NCBI GenBank assembly: GCA_022266195.1
Contig: WHVY01000003.1
Coordinates: 7,254,001 to 7,318,000, forward strand
Origin: Tetranychus cinnabarinus
Lineage: Eukaryota > Arthropoda > Arachnida > Trombidiformes > Tetranychidae
Length of the DNA: 64,000 nucleotides
Reading direction: 5' to 3'
A program made the translations under genes and the position numbers. The notes under the pieces were generated by a model that made no database searches, was not told the origin of the DNA, and worked only from the letters and a program-made list of their open reading frames with translations. Positions 10,801-25,500 of the stretch are shown here, piece by piece (within the stretch, counting starts at the first letter, position 1; each line of letters opens with the position of its first letter).

Positions 10801-13462
10801 CTATCATCGGGGCGTCTATGACTTTTTTGATAACCCTTAATATTTTTTGCGGTTTTCAGGCTTTTGGCCCCTTAGATGCTTTGAGTGACAAAGTATTTTG
10901 AACATTTATCATACATTTGACAATCCTCTATTCAAAAAATGTATCGTCATATTTCTATCATCGGGGCATCTATGACTTTTCCAATAGCCATAGGTTATCA
11001 AAAAAGTCATAGACGCCCCGATGATAGAAATATGACGATACATTTTTTGAATAGAGGGCAGTCGATTATGTACAAAATGTTCAAAATACTTTGTCACTCA
11101 AAGCATCTAAGGGCTAAAAGGCTAAAACCCGAAACAGCTATCAAAGGTTATCAAAAAAGTAATAGACGCCCCGATGATAGGAACCTGACGATATATTTTT
11201 TGGATAGAGGATTGTCGAATGTATGATAAAAGTTCAAAATACTTTGTCACTCAAAGCATCTAAGGGGCCAAAAGCCTGAAAACCGCAAAAAATATTAAGG
11301 GTTATCAAAAAAGTCATAGACGCCCCGATGATAGAAATATGACGATATATTTTTTGAATAGAGGGCAGTCGATTATGTACAAAATGTTCAAAATACTTTG
11401 TCACTCAAAACTGGTTCAGGCCATTTTCAACATTTCAACATTTTTGACCCGATAACTCGAAAACTATACATCATATTGAAAAATGGAATCAATTTTTGGA
11501 ATTTTCATAAAATTTTACATCAAGTACGAGACTTTGAGGAAATTCTATTTTTTAGGCAGTTTCTGTCTTTATCCTTTGTTTTCTTTCGATTCCATTACAT
11601 TCATGTATCTTTTTGTTGATTATCATTTAATGCTTCGAGTTTTACCTTTTCAAGTTATTCAATTTGCTCAATTTATCTCTATCTTTTGTTTTTACTCAAT
11701 TAGATGAAAATTAAATTGCTAATGTTATTCAATTTTGGTAATAATTTGCTTTCGAAAAGTTCTGTTGATGGAAAAAATTTTGCCTGCAAATTCTTGATAT
11801 TCACTGTTGCCTCGTTAATTTGCATTTCAATTCATTTTTTTCCTTCTCTTCATTATTAAGCGATAAACTTTCATAAACAGAAATCAACTTTTCCAATAAT
11901 CAACTTTTCTATCCCTTTATTAGCATCTAAACAAGTGTTGAGATAAAAGTTGTTCCAGTTGAGATTTGTTATTATTAGAATGTTCAATTTCCCCTGGAAA
12001 AGGCAACCAAAATTGAATAAATATTGATATTACTGGTTAAACTCATTACAGTTATGACGTTGCAACGAATCCCTTTTGACGTTCGAAGTGAAAGTTATAC
12101 AAAGTTTTAATCAGCTAACAATCAATTAGAGACTATTGAACATGTTCACTTGATCCTCTTAATTAGTGTGATTTTCAAGCCCAAGATTAGCCAACCAATG
12201 AATTTTAATTTTGATAAATGAGCGTTTTTAAAAATAACTTGAATAAGTTCATTTTTCGCATCAAATGAAGTGAATCGTAAAAATTGATATTTCACTTTCA
12301 TTTATCAAAACAAATTAATGCATGAAAAAGGTTCAACTTTGAGGGAAAGACTCAACAGGATAATCTCATGTTTAGAAATTGATAAACTGTTTCATTTCGA
12401 TTACAATTGCTATTCATTTAATTCTGTAAATCCATTCTCATGAAATGAGTTATCCACATGAATTATGCTTTAATACCATCAAAATGGTAAACACGATTAT
12501 TGGAACTTTTCCTGGAAAAAAAGAGTTATAAACACTTTTCTTGCAACATTTTGTTCATTTTGCTCATTCATATTGCAATCAACTTCAAGTTGTATAATTT
12601 CATGAGAGATTATCAGATCACTTGGTGGGTTAATTTGCAAAGATGAAAAGCAACCTTTTCACAAGAATAAGTTGAAATGTGAGAAGAAAATTTTGTTCGA
12701 ATTTTTGCTAATTTTCTTTCTTTTTTACAATTTTGCAGAAGTCCTTCGATATTATGGACTAAGAATGAATGCTTTCGAGCGAGCTGAAGTAATGCATTAT
12801 CCTGAGGTTTGGTATCTTGGTCTAGATGCAGCCAAGATTGATGGCGATGAAACTTGTGGACAAAATCATGGTTACGATGATGACAATGGCTCATACGTAA
12901 AGGTAATGAATATTGAAAGCGAAAAGGAAACCAGTTTTCAATCGAAATTGGTCAAAGAGAAAAAAAGTTGTCCTTGGCCGAAAACTGAGCCGACTTTACC
13001 AACTCGATTCAATTGTTGAGATAAATGTTCAGACTGATTATCATCAGTAATAAGAAAAAGTTGAAAAAATTGACTTAACTCGATTTTAATCGCTTTTTCA
13101 TTTACTCAGTTATTTGCAAAGCATTAAATATCACTTTGATTTGTTTGACCATTTTGCTCATTCATTTGCTCTTGAATCGGCTTGATTCAGTTGTTTATGT
13201 TGATTCGATTGCTGGTCAAGCGACCCAATTGTTAACATTTTCAATTTGCAATCAACTTGTTAGTAAAACAGTCGATTGTTGATCATGAAATGGTTCAACA
13301 ATGGATGATGAACTGTGAAGATAAAGGTGGAAAGATTATTAGCCAAAAAAACTGATTTATTGCTACTTAACCATTATTAAACCATCAAATGATCCAAGAA
13401 ACAAACAAACGAGAAAATGGATCGAGCTTGCAATCCAATTGTTCTGACATTAGTAACTTTTT

Positions 13463-13501
<39 letters not shown>

Positions 13502-16500
13502 CTTTCCTCATCATCATCTTTATCATCTAATTCAATTTCATTTCATTTTCCATCTTCTTTCTTGCTTTCGTTACTCGCAACTTATTCAAGTTAATACAAT
13601 TTGACTTTGGTAACTCAAGTGAGAAAGTTATTTGGGCCTTTTTTTCCTTCACTTTTTTTCTCCGTCTTCACATTCCCTCTCCTCCTCCTCATCATCATCA
13701 TGGTTAGAGAACAGTTAATGTTTGTTTTTGTTGTCAACTGATTGAGGTCAAAAGAGAAATGAAATTGTTTCTGATTTACAATTTATAGAGTTTCCAATCT
13801 CATTTCATAGCATTTTACAATCACTTGCACACACTTGAATAGCTTTCAATTTGCAAATGTCCTTTTTTGATGCAAATAAAAAAAACAATAACTAATACGA
13901 ATTATAATGCAAGACGAAAAAGTGATGGAAATATTAATGCAAAAAATTGATGAGAAAATATGAAAAATGTGCATTTCCAAGAAAAGCACATCAATTTAGA
14001 TTTGAATGATTGAAAAAAGATTATCTTGAAACTGGTCAATCAAATAAATTGATCATTCAGTTGAAGAAAAGTCTGAAATTGCAAATATTCCATTTGAATA
14101 TTGAAAAAATTGTCCAACTTGACCTGTGGTAACTCAAACTAGCCTGAGCCGATCAACTCGATAGCAACCTAAAGTATTCATAAGGCTACTCGAAGGTTTA
14201 GTTTATAAACTCCATTTCTGATGAAAATATCATGTTGTAAGATAAATTTAATTAAACTTAGATTAACCCAAGTTAGCCAATAAAGTCTTGAGCGCAAAAA
14301 TTTGTCTCACTTAATCTCAACAAAATATCAGTTGGTAAAAAAGTCCAATAATGTTGTATTGGTCAACATCAATTAGTGTAATGTATTACCATCTAATAGT
14401 GTTGAACCAGTTTTCCGACCAAATGAGTAATTTGATTCAATCATCACTAGTAAAACATTGGCTTTCCTTCGTTTTGATCCTAACCTAACCCAACCTAACC
14501 TAACTCTAGATTTTGAATTTTCCGCTTTCTTTCAATTAACATCGATACAATGATACCATTTTAGTATCCCCAAGCTTTATCAACTATGAAAACAAAAAAG
14601 CTACTTGATCACCATCTTATCAGCTCTAGTCATCAAATTAACTGACACTCTTAGTCAATCAGTCAGTCAATCTTATCAGTTTCTTGTCACAATAATAATG
14701 CAAAATAACCAGACAAGTTTCAACTTTGAGTCAACAAAAGCTGACTCAATAAACCTTTAAACTTCGAGAGATTAAGGTTATGATTAATATTGCATGTTAA
14801 ATGGCCATGTTAATCATGAGCACATTTTTTTTCTAATTCAACTCAAGTAAATTGAAAAATTTCTTTATGTAAAAATTCAACTTGTTCAGCATAATGCAAA
14901 TGTAATATTATTGAAAGAAAAACAAAATACTGAAAACCTTTTGAACACAAAGAAAATTAAGATTATCATTAGAGCAACGTTCATTGTTGCATTATCATGA
15001 TTGCTTGATGCAAACAAGATGAAGCAAAACTACTAAATCTTCAAGACGAACAAAAAATATGAAAATTTTAGAGGAAAAATGAATTTCGTTTGAGCATCGT
15101 TAGCTGCAAACAAAGGCAAAAGAGTCAAAATGTTTCGGAAAAAAATGGATAAAAATGGTTGCAAAGTCGACTTTATTCAACTTGAAAATATTAGTCATTA
15201 AATAACTTTTGTATATTTACTTATTGTTGATAAACTTTTTACAATTACTTTTGACCCACTTTTACTGTTGACTTTTTTCACTATCATTACTTTCCAATTA
15301 TTGTTGTAATCAGTAGATCAAGATTATTGAACAGCAAGATTGCCGTTTGGAGAGAAAAGTTTTTTTTCGCTCTTTTTTCAAATTCAACTTGAACTAGATT
15401 CATTTACTCATTTAATCATTACCATGGTTATATCTTGTCATGAGTAACTTTTTTTCCTCGAGTTTCATCAAAACAGTGAACAACTTCCGTGATTATCTCA
15501 CAAAGATTTGCTCATTCGCCATTTAGGGAACATTATCATGACAAATGTAAACATTTACCTGTTGGAATCAACTGCATGGTTGTTAAGAGATACAATTTGC
15601 TTTACCTTATTCCAATTTGCTCATCATCCACATCATGAGTAATCAAGTTGAAGAATCGTTAGTGTTTGGTTCAAGCATCTTGATGAAAGGATTTTAAAAG
15701 AAACTTTAATCAAAGAAAAAAAATCTTTTTTCATTCTCATTACTTTTCATGATGATGGGCAATGATTTTACTCATTCATTACTTTATTTGATGAAACTTG
15801 GCTCAAAGTCAATGTTGACAATGACTAACATCGAAACGTAAATTGTCACAAATTTCATCACACAATTCATCTGGATGAAAAAATTGTACTTTAGCATCTA
15901 GGGAACAAAACTTCATTTCATTTGCTCAGTTTACTTGACCATGTTGGTTGAAATTCATGATTAGAAGACAAAAATTCAATTTCTTTTGAGTAAGAAAAGT
16001 TGGCAAAGTTTTTGTTGTCAAGCTGAAGTCCCATTTAGTCAGTGAAATTGGTGCAGCAAGTGTCATCCTCAAGTCAATCAAGTAACTCAATGATGAGCCT
16101 TTTCACGGGCAACACTTTTACATTCAATTTAACATGAAATGCTGTTTCAATGTTGCTCTTGAATTTACTGATTATCTGAGCATTTGGGTCACCTTGACTT
16201 TTGTTACGGTTCAATTGCGTGTCAATGTTTCAACAATTTTTGGCCAAAATTGAAAAAGTCGCAAAAAACAACAACAAAAGCAAGACTTAAACTTACAAGA
16301 GTCAACAAAAGAAAGAAAAGCAAGAAAATGAACATGAATTTGTTGAACATGAAATAATGTGAAAAATGAATTTTTACCCTGCAAGAAGCAAGGCATGCAG
16401 GAAACGATCAAGAAATGAGTTGATGAAATAAGTAGGGAAAATGTTTGAAAACCATGAAAAGACCAAGAATACAATTGGAATCATTTTTTTGCAAAAAAAA

Positions 16501-19500
16501 ACAAATCTTGCAACTTTCTCATTCTATAAGCAATTGTATTTCAAATTGAAAAGTTGACTTTGTCCTTAATGTGCTGTGCAAGGCTTTGAATATCTTTTTC
16601 TTGGTCATTTAAATGATTGCCATGATAATTGGTTTGTTTCATTGTTTGAGTAAAGGTAAAGGTTAAAAGTAAATTTGGTTTCAAATGAAACTTTCATTAC
16701 CCAATCAATGGTAATGATTTTTTCTGTACATTTTCTGCCTTCTCAGTGTTGATCAAAATTGAATAAGATGATGTGAGTTTACCATTAAACTGAGATTGCT
16801 AATGTCATGTAAATACCAAATCAATGGATGAACCATCATCAAGGTAAACTTGATCATGATTGATTTACTTTTTTCTTTCAACTTATCCTTTCAATCCTTT
16901 TTCATATCAATAATTTCTCATTTACCTTCATTTATCAAAACAAATGCCTTTCACTGACAATCGACTATTGGTGCTAATAATAATTGACATTTAACGAAAA
17001 ATTTTTCTTCTTTCTGTAAATAGCAGAGAACATTTTTATTGAAAAACTGACCAAAAAGCGAAAAAAAAGTTCGAATAAATTTGGCTAATTATTATTGGCT
17101 GCTCATGATTATGATGAACAATAACTGAATAATGAAAAGGTTCATTAAGTTTAAGCAAAGTCCAATGATATTGATTCAGTAAATGATGACATTATACTTT
17201 GAAAAATGAAGGGAAAATGATTGAAACATGGAATGATGAAAAGAGTGAAAAAAAAGTGAAAAAAGTTGGAGGAAATGATGGATTCCAAGTAGAAGCTGGA
17301 TTGATGAAGAAAATATTGTTGAAAGTTGAATATGAAGAAGAAGGCGAAAGAAGACTTTTTATTGATTGCCCTTGAACTTTACCTCACTCATCCTTCTTCC
17401 CTCCTCCTTCATCTTTTCATCCTCCTCATCTTGCTACAGCGACAATCTATTGAACACAATTTTGCTCTTTCCTTCTGTTTCTCTTGTCTTTTCTTCCATC
17501 ATCAACTTCATCAGATGATTCAACGGAAGAGAGCAAAAGAGTGGAAGAAAGTTAGGAAAATAAAGGGAAAGAAGAAGAACAAGTGAAAAATGAAGACAAC
17601 GATAAACATGACAACAAAAAACACAAATTTACACTACGGATGCTCCTACAAAAGCAACCCATAATCATCACCATGAGCATGAGCTTGATGATGATCTTTG
17701 CTGGCTCTTAGCATTTTCTTTCTACCAAAATTTTCCCTTTATTTTGTCTCTCAATACATTTTACTGTTACTGTTAGTTGCTCATCATTATCTCATGTTTA
17801 ACCCAAACTGCTACTTTACTGATGGCTGATGTAACAGCGAAGCCATATGCTGAACAGTGAATTGAGATGAGCAAGGAAAAGAGATGGAAAAGAAGGGAAA
17901 CTGGAAAACCAAATCTTTAATAGTCCATTTCGCTTTCAATTTTTCCCTTTTTTCCATTCCATTTTTGTTCTTTCTCTTCATTCGATATTTACTTCTGTCA
18001 CTGTTGTCTTTGTCAACATGCAGAGTTTCAATTTCAACTCGTCTCTCGAGTCTTGATGCTCATTAAATTTGCTTTTCAAATTTTTACTTCTTCTGTTGAT
18101 GTTTGTTTCGAGCTTTTTCTTATGTATTTGACATTTTCCTTGCTGACTGTCACAGTTGTACTTCAGATATAAGGGTCAAATAAGAGTTAATAAGATGAAA
18201 TGTAAAAGGACCAGAATCAGTGTAGGTGTAGATTCATATGCTAGGTTACACAGGGAATGATTATGATAACATGGGAAATGGAGCATTTGATATGAGATGG
18301 AAAAAAAGCAAAAAATGAATTTTGAATTTGAGGCTTTTTCTTGTCACTTCATTTACATCATTTTTATAAAACTTTTTTTTGATAAATTTTTTTCCGTTTC
18401 ACATATGTTGACATTGAAACCTCAATTTTTTTCTCAATCCAATTCTTTTTTAAGGTTCTTTCATCACTAGAAATGATCAAGTTTTATTCAATCAAATGAA
18501 TAGATCTTATTATACAATAGAATTTTGAATTTTTTTTAAATATCCAAAAGCTCAGAAGAATCAAACAATTCTTCGAAAAATTTCAGTCCAAATATTGTAT
18601 TTTCAAATGAAATAAATTCGAATTTAACTTGGAACTCTCGATATTTTGGAATTTCAGTGTTGATAGAAATCCTTTCTTCGAAGTAAAAACTGAAAAAGAA
18701 CTGGATCGAGTTTTCGCGACTGATTCAGTTCCATGAACATTTCTTATTCGAAATCAAATTGAAGCTCAATATTGAAAATTCTGTTTTCTCTATGAAACGA
18801 TGTTTAACCGCAACCTTGTTAAGTCGCGAGTTCAACTTTGTCAGCATCTTTTTGTTATTTTGTAAGCCCAGATTATCTAGAAACTCAAAAAAACCATTTT
18901 ATTCCAAATTCAGCCTGTTAACCCCAAAATTGGAATAAATTTGTAAACTTTATTTGCTTTTGATTGATGAAAACAAAACCAAACACAAAAGCATTTCAAT
19001 GTTGAAAAGTTTACCCAAAAGATTGAGAAAACTATTCTTGTTTCAATTTGCGATTCTGATGAGAATGGAAATGTACTTTACATGTTGAATTGGAGAAAAG
19101 TTGAAATGCAACATTTCTCTGAGCAATTTTCATTCCATTAGAGAATAAAAGTTCAATGTTAAATGCAAAATAAAACACTTTTGTCCAACTGAGAATTAGT
19201 GCTTTGCAAAATTCGAATCGAAACAAAATTTCCAAATTTCCATTTCCATTGAAAGTAAAAATTGATAAATTTATTCAAAGCAAAATTTCTCTCTTTATTC
19301 CAGGTTCTTCATGATCATATCGCTTATCGATATGAAATTCTCGAAATCATTGGTAAAGGATCTTTCGGCCAAGTAATCAAAGCGCTGGACCATAAAACAG
19401 GCGATCATGTTGCCCTCAAGATTATCCGAAACAAGAAAAGGCAAGTTTCACTTTTGCATGAAAAACGAAAAAAAGGAAAAAAGTAAAGTTTTTTACTCGA

Positions 19501-22500
19501 CACTTTCAAGTGCAATTGAACAGACTGAATGATTCAGGATTGTGAAGGTTGAATCAACGATGAAATGAGCGAAATTGATGACGCTTTGAACAGAATTTTG
19601 GCAAAATGTTCTTTCCATTAGAGAATCTATTTTTTGCCGAGAAAAGAGAAAAAAAAGATGAAACAAAATGTGCCTAATAATTCACTTGATTAGTTGATTT
19701 TATTGGAGCAAAACTGTGCTCTAATGATTGTGCTAACAATAAAATTAGAGATTGATTTGTTTCTTTTTTTCGTTAAAAAAGGGTTGAGCCAATTTCATGG
19801 TATTTCGTGATAAATGAAAGTCTAGTTTACATCATAAATTGCAAGTTGAAAGGAACCAATTGAATAGCTAAAATTGAATCAAGATTGATTATTCATTGCT
19901 CATCAAGTCCCTTGAAAAAAGACTCGAAATCTATTTTAATATCTAAACATTTCTTGCAAAAATCCTTTTCAAACATTTTCCGTCTCGTCAACTTCGTATT
20001 TTGCAACAAGCATTTATCAAGATTATCAGGTAAAGCAAAAAGGGATGAAAAGAGTGACAGACTTCAAGTTCAAGATCAGAGACAAGAGTTGTACTCGACT
20101 TGGATCGAGTTTGTAAAGAGGAAGAAAAAGATTGAAATTTGAAGGTAAACATTTCATCTCACTTGAATAGAGAAACATGTTGAAAAGCCAACAAAATTTA
20201 CAGTGAAAAGAGAGGGAAAAAAGAATCACTTTTCGAGTTTTTTTTCAACTTCTTCTATTGAACAGATTAAAGTGTGCCACAATGGAAATGAAAATAATGG
20301 AATGAAAAGAAGAAGATAACGAGAAAAATTGAATTTCTACTCATTTATTGAATTCATTTTATATGACAATCCCTAGAAAAAAACGTGATTTTCTGCCCAA
20401 ATTGAGACTCAACTTTTCTGTTTTTCTTCAACAGATTTCATCAACAGGCTTTGGTTGAGGTCAAAATTTTGGAACATTTGACGAAAAAAGATAAAGACGG
20501 CATTCACAATGTTATCCACATGTTTGATTACTTCTACTTCCGTAATCATCTCTGCATCACATTTGAACTTCTCGGGTAAGTCGAAGTTTATCGAACCATC
20601 AAAGTGATTACAGTTTTTGAGTTTAAAGGTTTTCTGAAGCCATTGGAAACACTTTACAAACCATTTTCTCATTTCATAAAAAGTCTATTTTTATCAACTT
20701 TTGTCTCGCATTTATTCAACCCTTGATATTACCACCTTTGCTCAACACATCTGCATCGATATCAACATTTGAAAATAATTACAGGTTGGAAAAGATTTCA
20801 AATGTTCGACTTCTTTTTTTTCTCATCTTTGTTTAGCTTCTTTCACTTTGGTCTTCATCTTTGTTTGCCGTTTAAATAAAGGTTAAGGTAACATTGAAAT
20901 GAAAAAAACATGGAAACAAACATTTGACAGAAAAATGATTCTAACAAGGTGACTCCATGAAGTTGATCAATACAATTGATTGAATTTTCATTTCATTTCT
21001 TTTCTCTCTTTTTCTCTGTTTGTGTTGTATAAAGATATTAAAACGTGTAGTCATGGTGTAGTGATGATAGTGAATGGCTTGTGGAGGAGTTGAATGATGA
21101 TGAATAAAAAAGCCATTAGTGAAAAGTGATGATAAACAGAAGGATGGAAATGCTAAAAGGAAAGGAAAACAAAAAAGAAGTTTTTTTTTCGAGCAAAAAA
21201 ATTCTCTTTTCAATAGAAGAGAAAAGTTTGGAATCGAGAAAAAAGAGAATTTTTCATCATTTTCTTCATGAAATTTACTTTTTCTCTGATTTCAATTCAA
21301 TGGTAAACTTTATGCTAAGCATTTTATTGAAATGAAGGTTGAGATGAAGCATTGAAAGTAGAAACTCGAGTTTTTCAACTGAATAACTGGGAGTTGAACT
21401 GGGATTGATTTTGAAATTTTTGTGGTTAATTGGCGAATTAAGAAAACAAATTTTCCATTGTTTTGTCATTTGTCTAATTAGTTTGTTTCTCATGAATTTT
21501 TCTGGTGAATTTCTTTGGATTCTCTAAATACTCAGACTAATTAGATTCTTTGCTGAATCTGGAACATTCTCGCGACATTTCAATCCTTGTTTTCAATTGT
21601 GATTTGTTAATTGAAACCTCAATATTCAGTAATGATTGGTTCATTGGTAACATGTTCTGTTTTCAGTTGGAAAATATTACAATTATTTTCTCTTTATTTT
21701 CAACTCGACTAATAAAAGTTGCAATTTATTGTTGCTATTCCATGACAAAATTTTAGTTTTTTATCTCAATTTGATGAAGAGCTTTGAAAACTGGAACAAG
21801 ATAATGCTAGAAGTAAACTAATCTTGACCCATTTTATGGTGAAAAAAGCGATAAAAGATACGAATTAAATGATGATCATGATTAAGATGGGAAATAAATA
21901 AACTTGAATTTTTAGACAATCAATAAGACTGGGAAACAAGGTCAAAAATAAATTCAAGTTTTCGGTTTACCTACAATTGACATTCAGAAGCATTTGTTTA
22001 TTTGATCATTTCTTGGTCAACCTGAACAACCAGCTATTCAACTACAAAGACAATATTGTTTACTGGAAAAGCTTTTAGAAGCAAATGAAATTTCAACTCG
22101 AATGTGTTGCTTATTTATATTACTGTTTGTACTACTAAATTTGGTCGATATTGACCACAAAATGCTAAATAACAATCAATCTTTACTTCGATCAAGTAAT
22201 AGGTTATTTCGTAAACTTGATCAATATTTAATGAATTGTTATCCAACGTATTATTCAAGAAGCAATGAATCATTGAATTAACTCATTTTTCAGAAAAAGT
22301 AAATTAATCAATTCTGTGAAATTGACTGTTAAATAATTTTAGTTTCATCTTTAACCAAAGCAAAGTTTTACAGTTTTTTCATTGTTCAGATAAAATTGAT
22401 TTCATTTTGTAAAAAAATCACATTCGATAGTTAATTGACTTGAAATTTTTGTCGAAAAGTTAGTTCTGAAAAAAGGAAAATCGTCAAAATCATTTGAAGC

Positions 22501-25500
22501 TAACAACATTTTGTGAAACTTGTTACTAGTGTGAGATGAACATTCAACAAAAGTTTTGTTTCCTCCAATTGTACCATTTGACTTTGCAAGATTATGGCAA
22601 CTCGTTAACCTGATCATTTCTAGTTAACTGAATTGAATTCAATCATGAATCAGATCTGCATTCACCTTTAGTCGTCATTCAGAGTTAATGCTCTTCATTG
22701 TTCATGTCAAACCTTTTGTTGCAATAATAATTCAAAAATAATCTGAAAATTTTAAAAAAACTTAACTTCGACTTAAGCAGTTAAGTTTTCAGTATTTTCA
22801 GTTTAGTTGATGTTCATCTTTTACTGAAAAATCAATATAAGCCAAAGGATGAATTTTCATCTTTTCCTTGCTCAATAGCGATAATTATTTTTCCAACCTT
22901 TGCCTTTTTCAACTTAATCTTTGACATGTTTCCACCTTAACTGGCTCATGATGAAAAATTTATCCAAAATCATTTTGCAACCTTAATCTCTTGAGCATTT
23001 GAATGTCATTGTTTTTACCAGTTTACCAACTAACCTTGATCGAGAATTTTGTTGACCAAAAAAGCCCAACAAGGAATAATTTATTCATTCAACTTGAATA
23101 ATTTACTTGGATAAAGTGATTAGAAAGAAGGTAAAAAAAGAGTAAAACCTTTGCCGAATTTGCTTTTCAATAATCTGCAAGTTCGATTGTCTTTTGTTTT
23201 CTCAATATTCATTGAGATGAAATTGGTTCATGATTAAGAGCACACTTTAACTCGACTTTGAATTATTAAAGTAAACAATTGATCAAGTTGAATTGCATGA
23301 GAAAAGTGAATAAAAAAAGTTGAACGATTAAAGGGGAAAAAAGGAATACGAAAAGAAAGAAAAAACGAACAACAGAAAATGGGAAAAATGGTAAAGAGAA
23401 CGATTGTTGATATAATGGATCAATCGATGATTGGCCTTATTCTAATTTATCTTCCTTCATTTGTCATTCAGGGAAAGTCGAGAGATAAGATGATGAGAAT
23501 GAAAGTTATAACCATTAAGAACTAAATCATTATTTCAATGTCAGACTGATCATTGATTGTGAATTTGACTTTGAATTAAAGGTTTAATTTGTAAAAAGCA
23601 AAGAGACAGAAGAGACTAGAGAATGATGATGATGATGATGATTGGCACAAGCGAGGGAAGCTCTGAATAATGTTACTGAACAAGTCGAAGAAGAAGAAGC
23701 AGAAGAAAAGGAAAAAAAATTGAAAAGGGAAACAGGGAATGAAATCGTTGGAATGGATAAAGAAGATCAAAAGCCATTCCAAGGTTAACAGAGTATATTT
23801 ATTATTCCAGTGTCAAGACTCAAGAAGGGAAAAAAGTCGTCACATGAAGTTGGATACAAACTAGCCAAGTTAATGATTACAGTAAAGAAGTGAATTAAAG
23901 AGAAGAGTCCAGTTCATGAACAATTTGTGATTATTAATGGCGAGTTTACAATTCAACTTTTCTATTCTACATTCATTTCTCTCTAATAGCCACTAGAAAT
24001 GGTCATTTTTCTGTCCAATTATTCAGCAAAGTTGAACGACTTCATCACGCATCTGAACACTGACCAGGCTTTTGTTAGGCTTTGATAATTATTCCAATGA
24101 AAAGAGAAATTTTTCGTTTTTTCTTTCCTTTTATTCGACTCTCGTCACTCTTGAGTTGACTATCAAAGGCCATTGAGCTTTCGTCAGCCTTGAAATGGAA
24201 TGGCAATGAAATTGAAAAAAATGACAATTTTTATTCTCTTTTTTTTCGGTTTACTTTTTGCACTTTTGCTCATTCAAATATTGATTCAATTTTTTATTTC
24301 ATTCAATTTGATACAAAATGGGAAAATTTCAATTCTTTTTTTTTCTCGAGGTTCACTGACAGGGTGAAATGGCTAAATGATTAATTCAATGCTTTTCATT
24401 GACTTGTTTTGACCATCAAAAGGCAATCAAACTCTGGTTTGTCCATTCATTTTGGTCGAGAGCAACAAAAGGTTGACACTCTAATCAAAACTAATTATCA
24501 TTTTTAGTCTGTCAATGTTTGTGTCTCCATTAATCTCCGACAATTGTGAATAATTTAGCCAGCAATTTGTTTCTCCAACAATATTTTCTGGTCAACATTA
24601 ATTCAATTTACTGTGGCATTGCACCCAATCTCAATTTACATCAATCACTTTGATGATTAACACGTTAATCGACAATACAATTTATTGTGTTATTCATTGA
24701 CAATTAATTTACATTTTTCGTTTTTTTCTTGTCCAACAGAATGAACCTGTACGAGTTGATCAAGAGACACAATTATCAAGGATTTTCAACCAATTTAATA
24801 AGAAAGTTTACTCATGCACTTGTACAGTGTCTGAGTTTACTTTACCGAGAAAACATTATCCACTGTGATTTAAAGCCTGTAAGTAAATTAGCTCCAATGA
24901 ACCTTTAATTTTCGAAGCAGCTTTTCAAAGTCAAAGCACGATTATCGATTTTTAGAATTTATCTGTAACGAAATTTCACAAATTCTTGAAATGGAAAAGG
25001 AAACTTTTTCTTTGCCACTCATCGATTTTCGAGTCTCAAATAAAATCTATTTTTAAATTGAATCGACAAATAGCTGAGACTCGATCAATGGAAATTTTCA
25101 GTTCTATTCAAAGATTTTTCGATAAATTTGAAAAAATTAGTCGAATGATCGAAAATTTCTTCTTGGTGCTTTCTCGAAGATTAAACATGAATTTGTGAAG
25201 CAAAGATGAAATTGGTTTTTTCCGCTGAAAAGTTGCGAATTAAAAGATTGCTTGGAATTATGCTTCTCTTGTAATTGTGACTTGAACACTTAAACTTTTA
25301 CTCTTCTTCAGGAAAATATACTTTTACGAACGACCACTGGAGGCCCCATTAAAGTGATCGACTTTGGAAGCTCATGTTTCTCCCATCAACGGGTTTACAC
25401 TTATATTCAATCACGATTTTATCGATCTCCTGAGGTAAGTTTTCCAAGCTATTTTTTTTCTTCTGCTTATCCAACAATCCTTTTCCAATATCGTAACATT

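Larger units (their letters stand above)
12903..19303 (+). other. DYRK intron 2
   Basis: A 6401-bp intron containing a TC microsatellite (13466-13498), a short CCTAA tract (14479-14504) and otherwise AT-rich sequence. No exon with conserved content was found. Confidence 0.8.

Noticed and set aside
10909..11226. Two open frames on opposite strands sharing MYRHISIIGASMTF
   Set aside because: They are mirror images produced by the foldback element; not genes.
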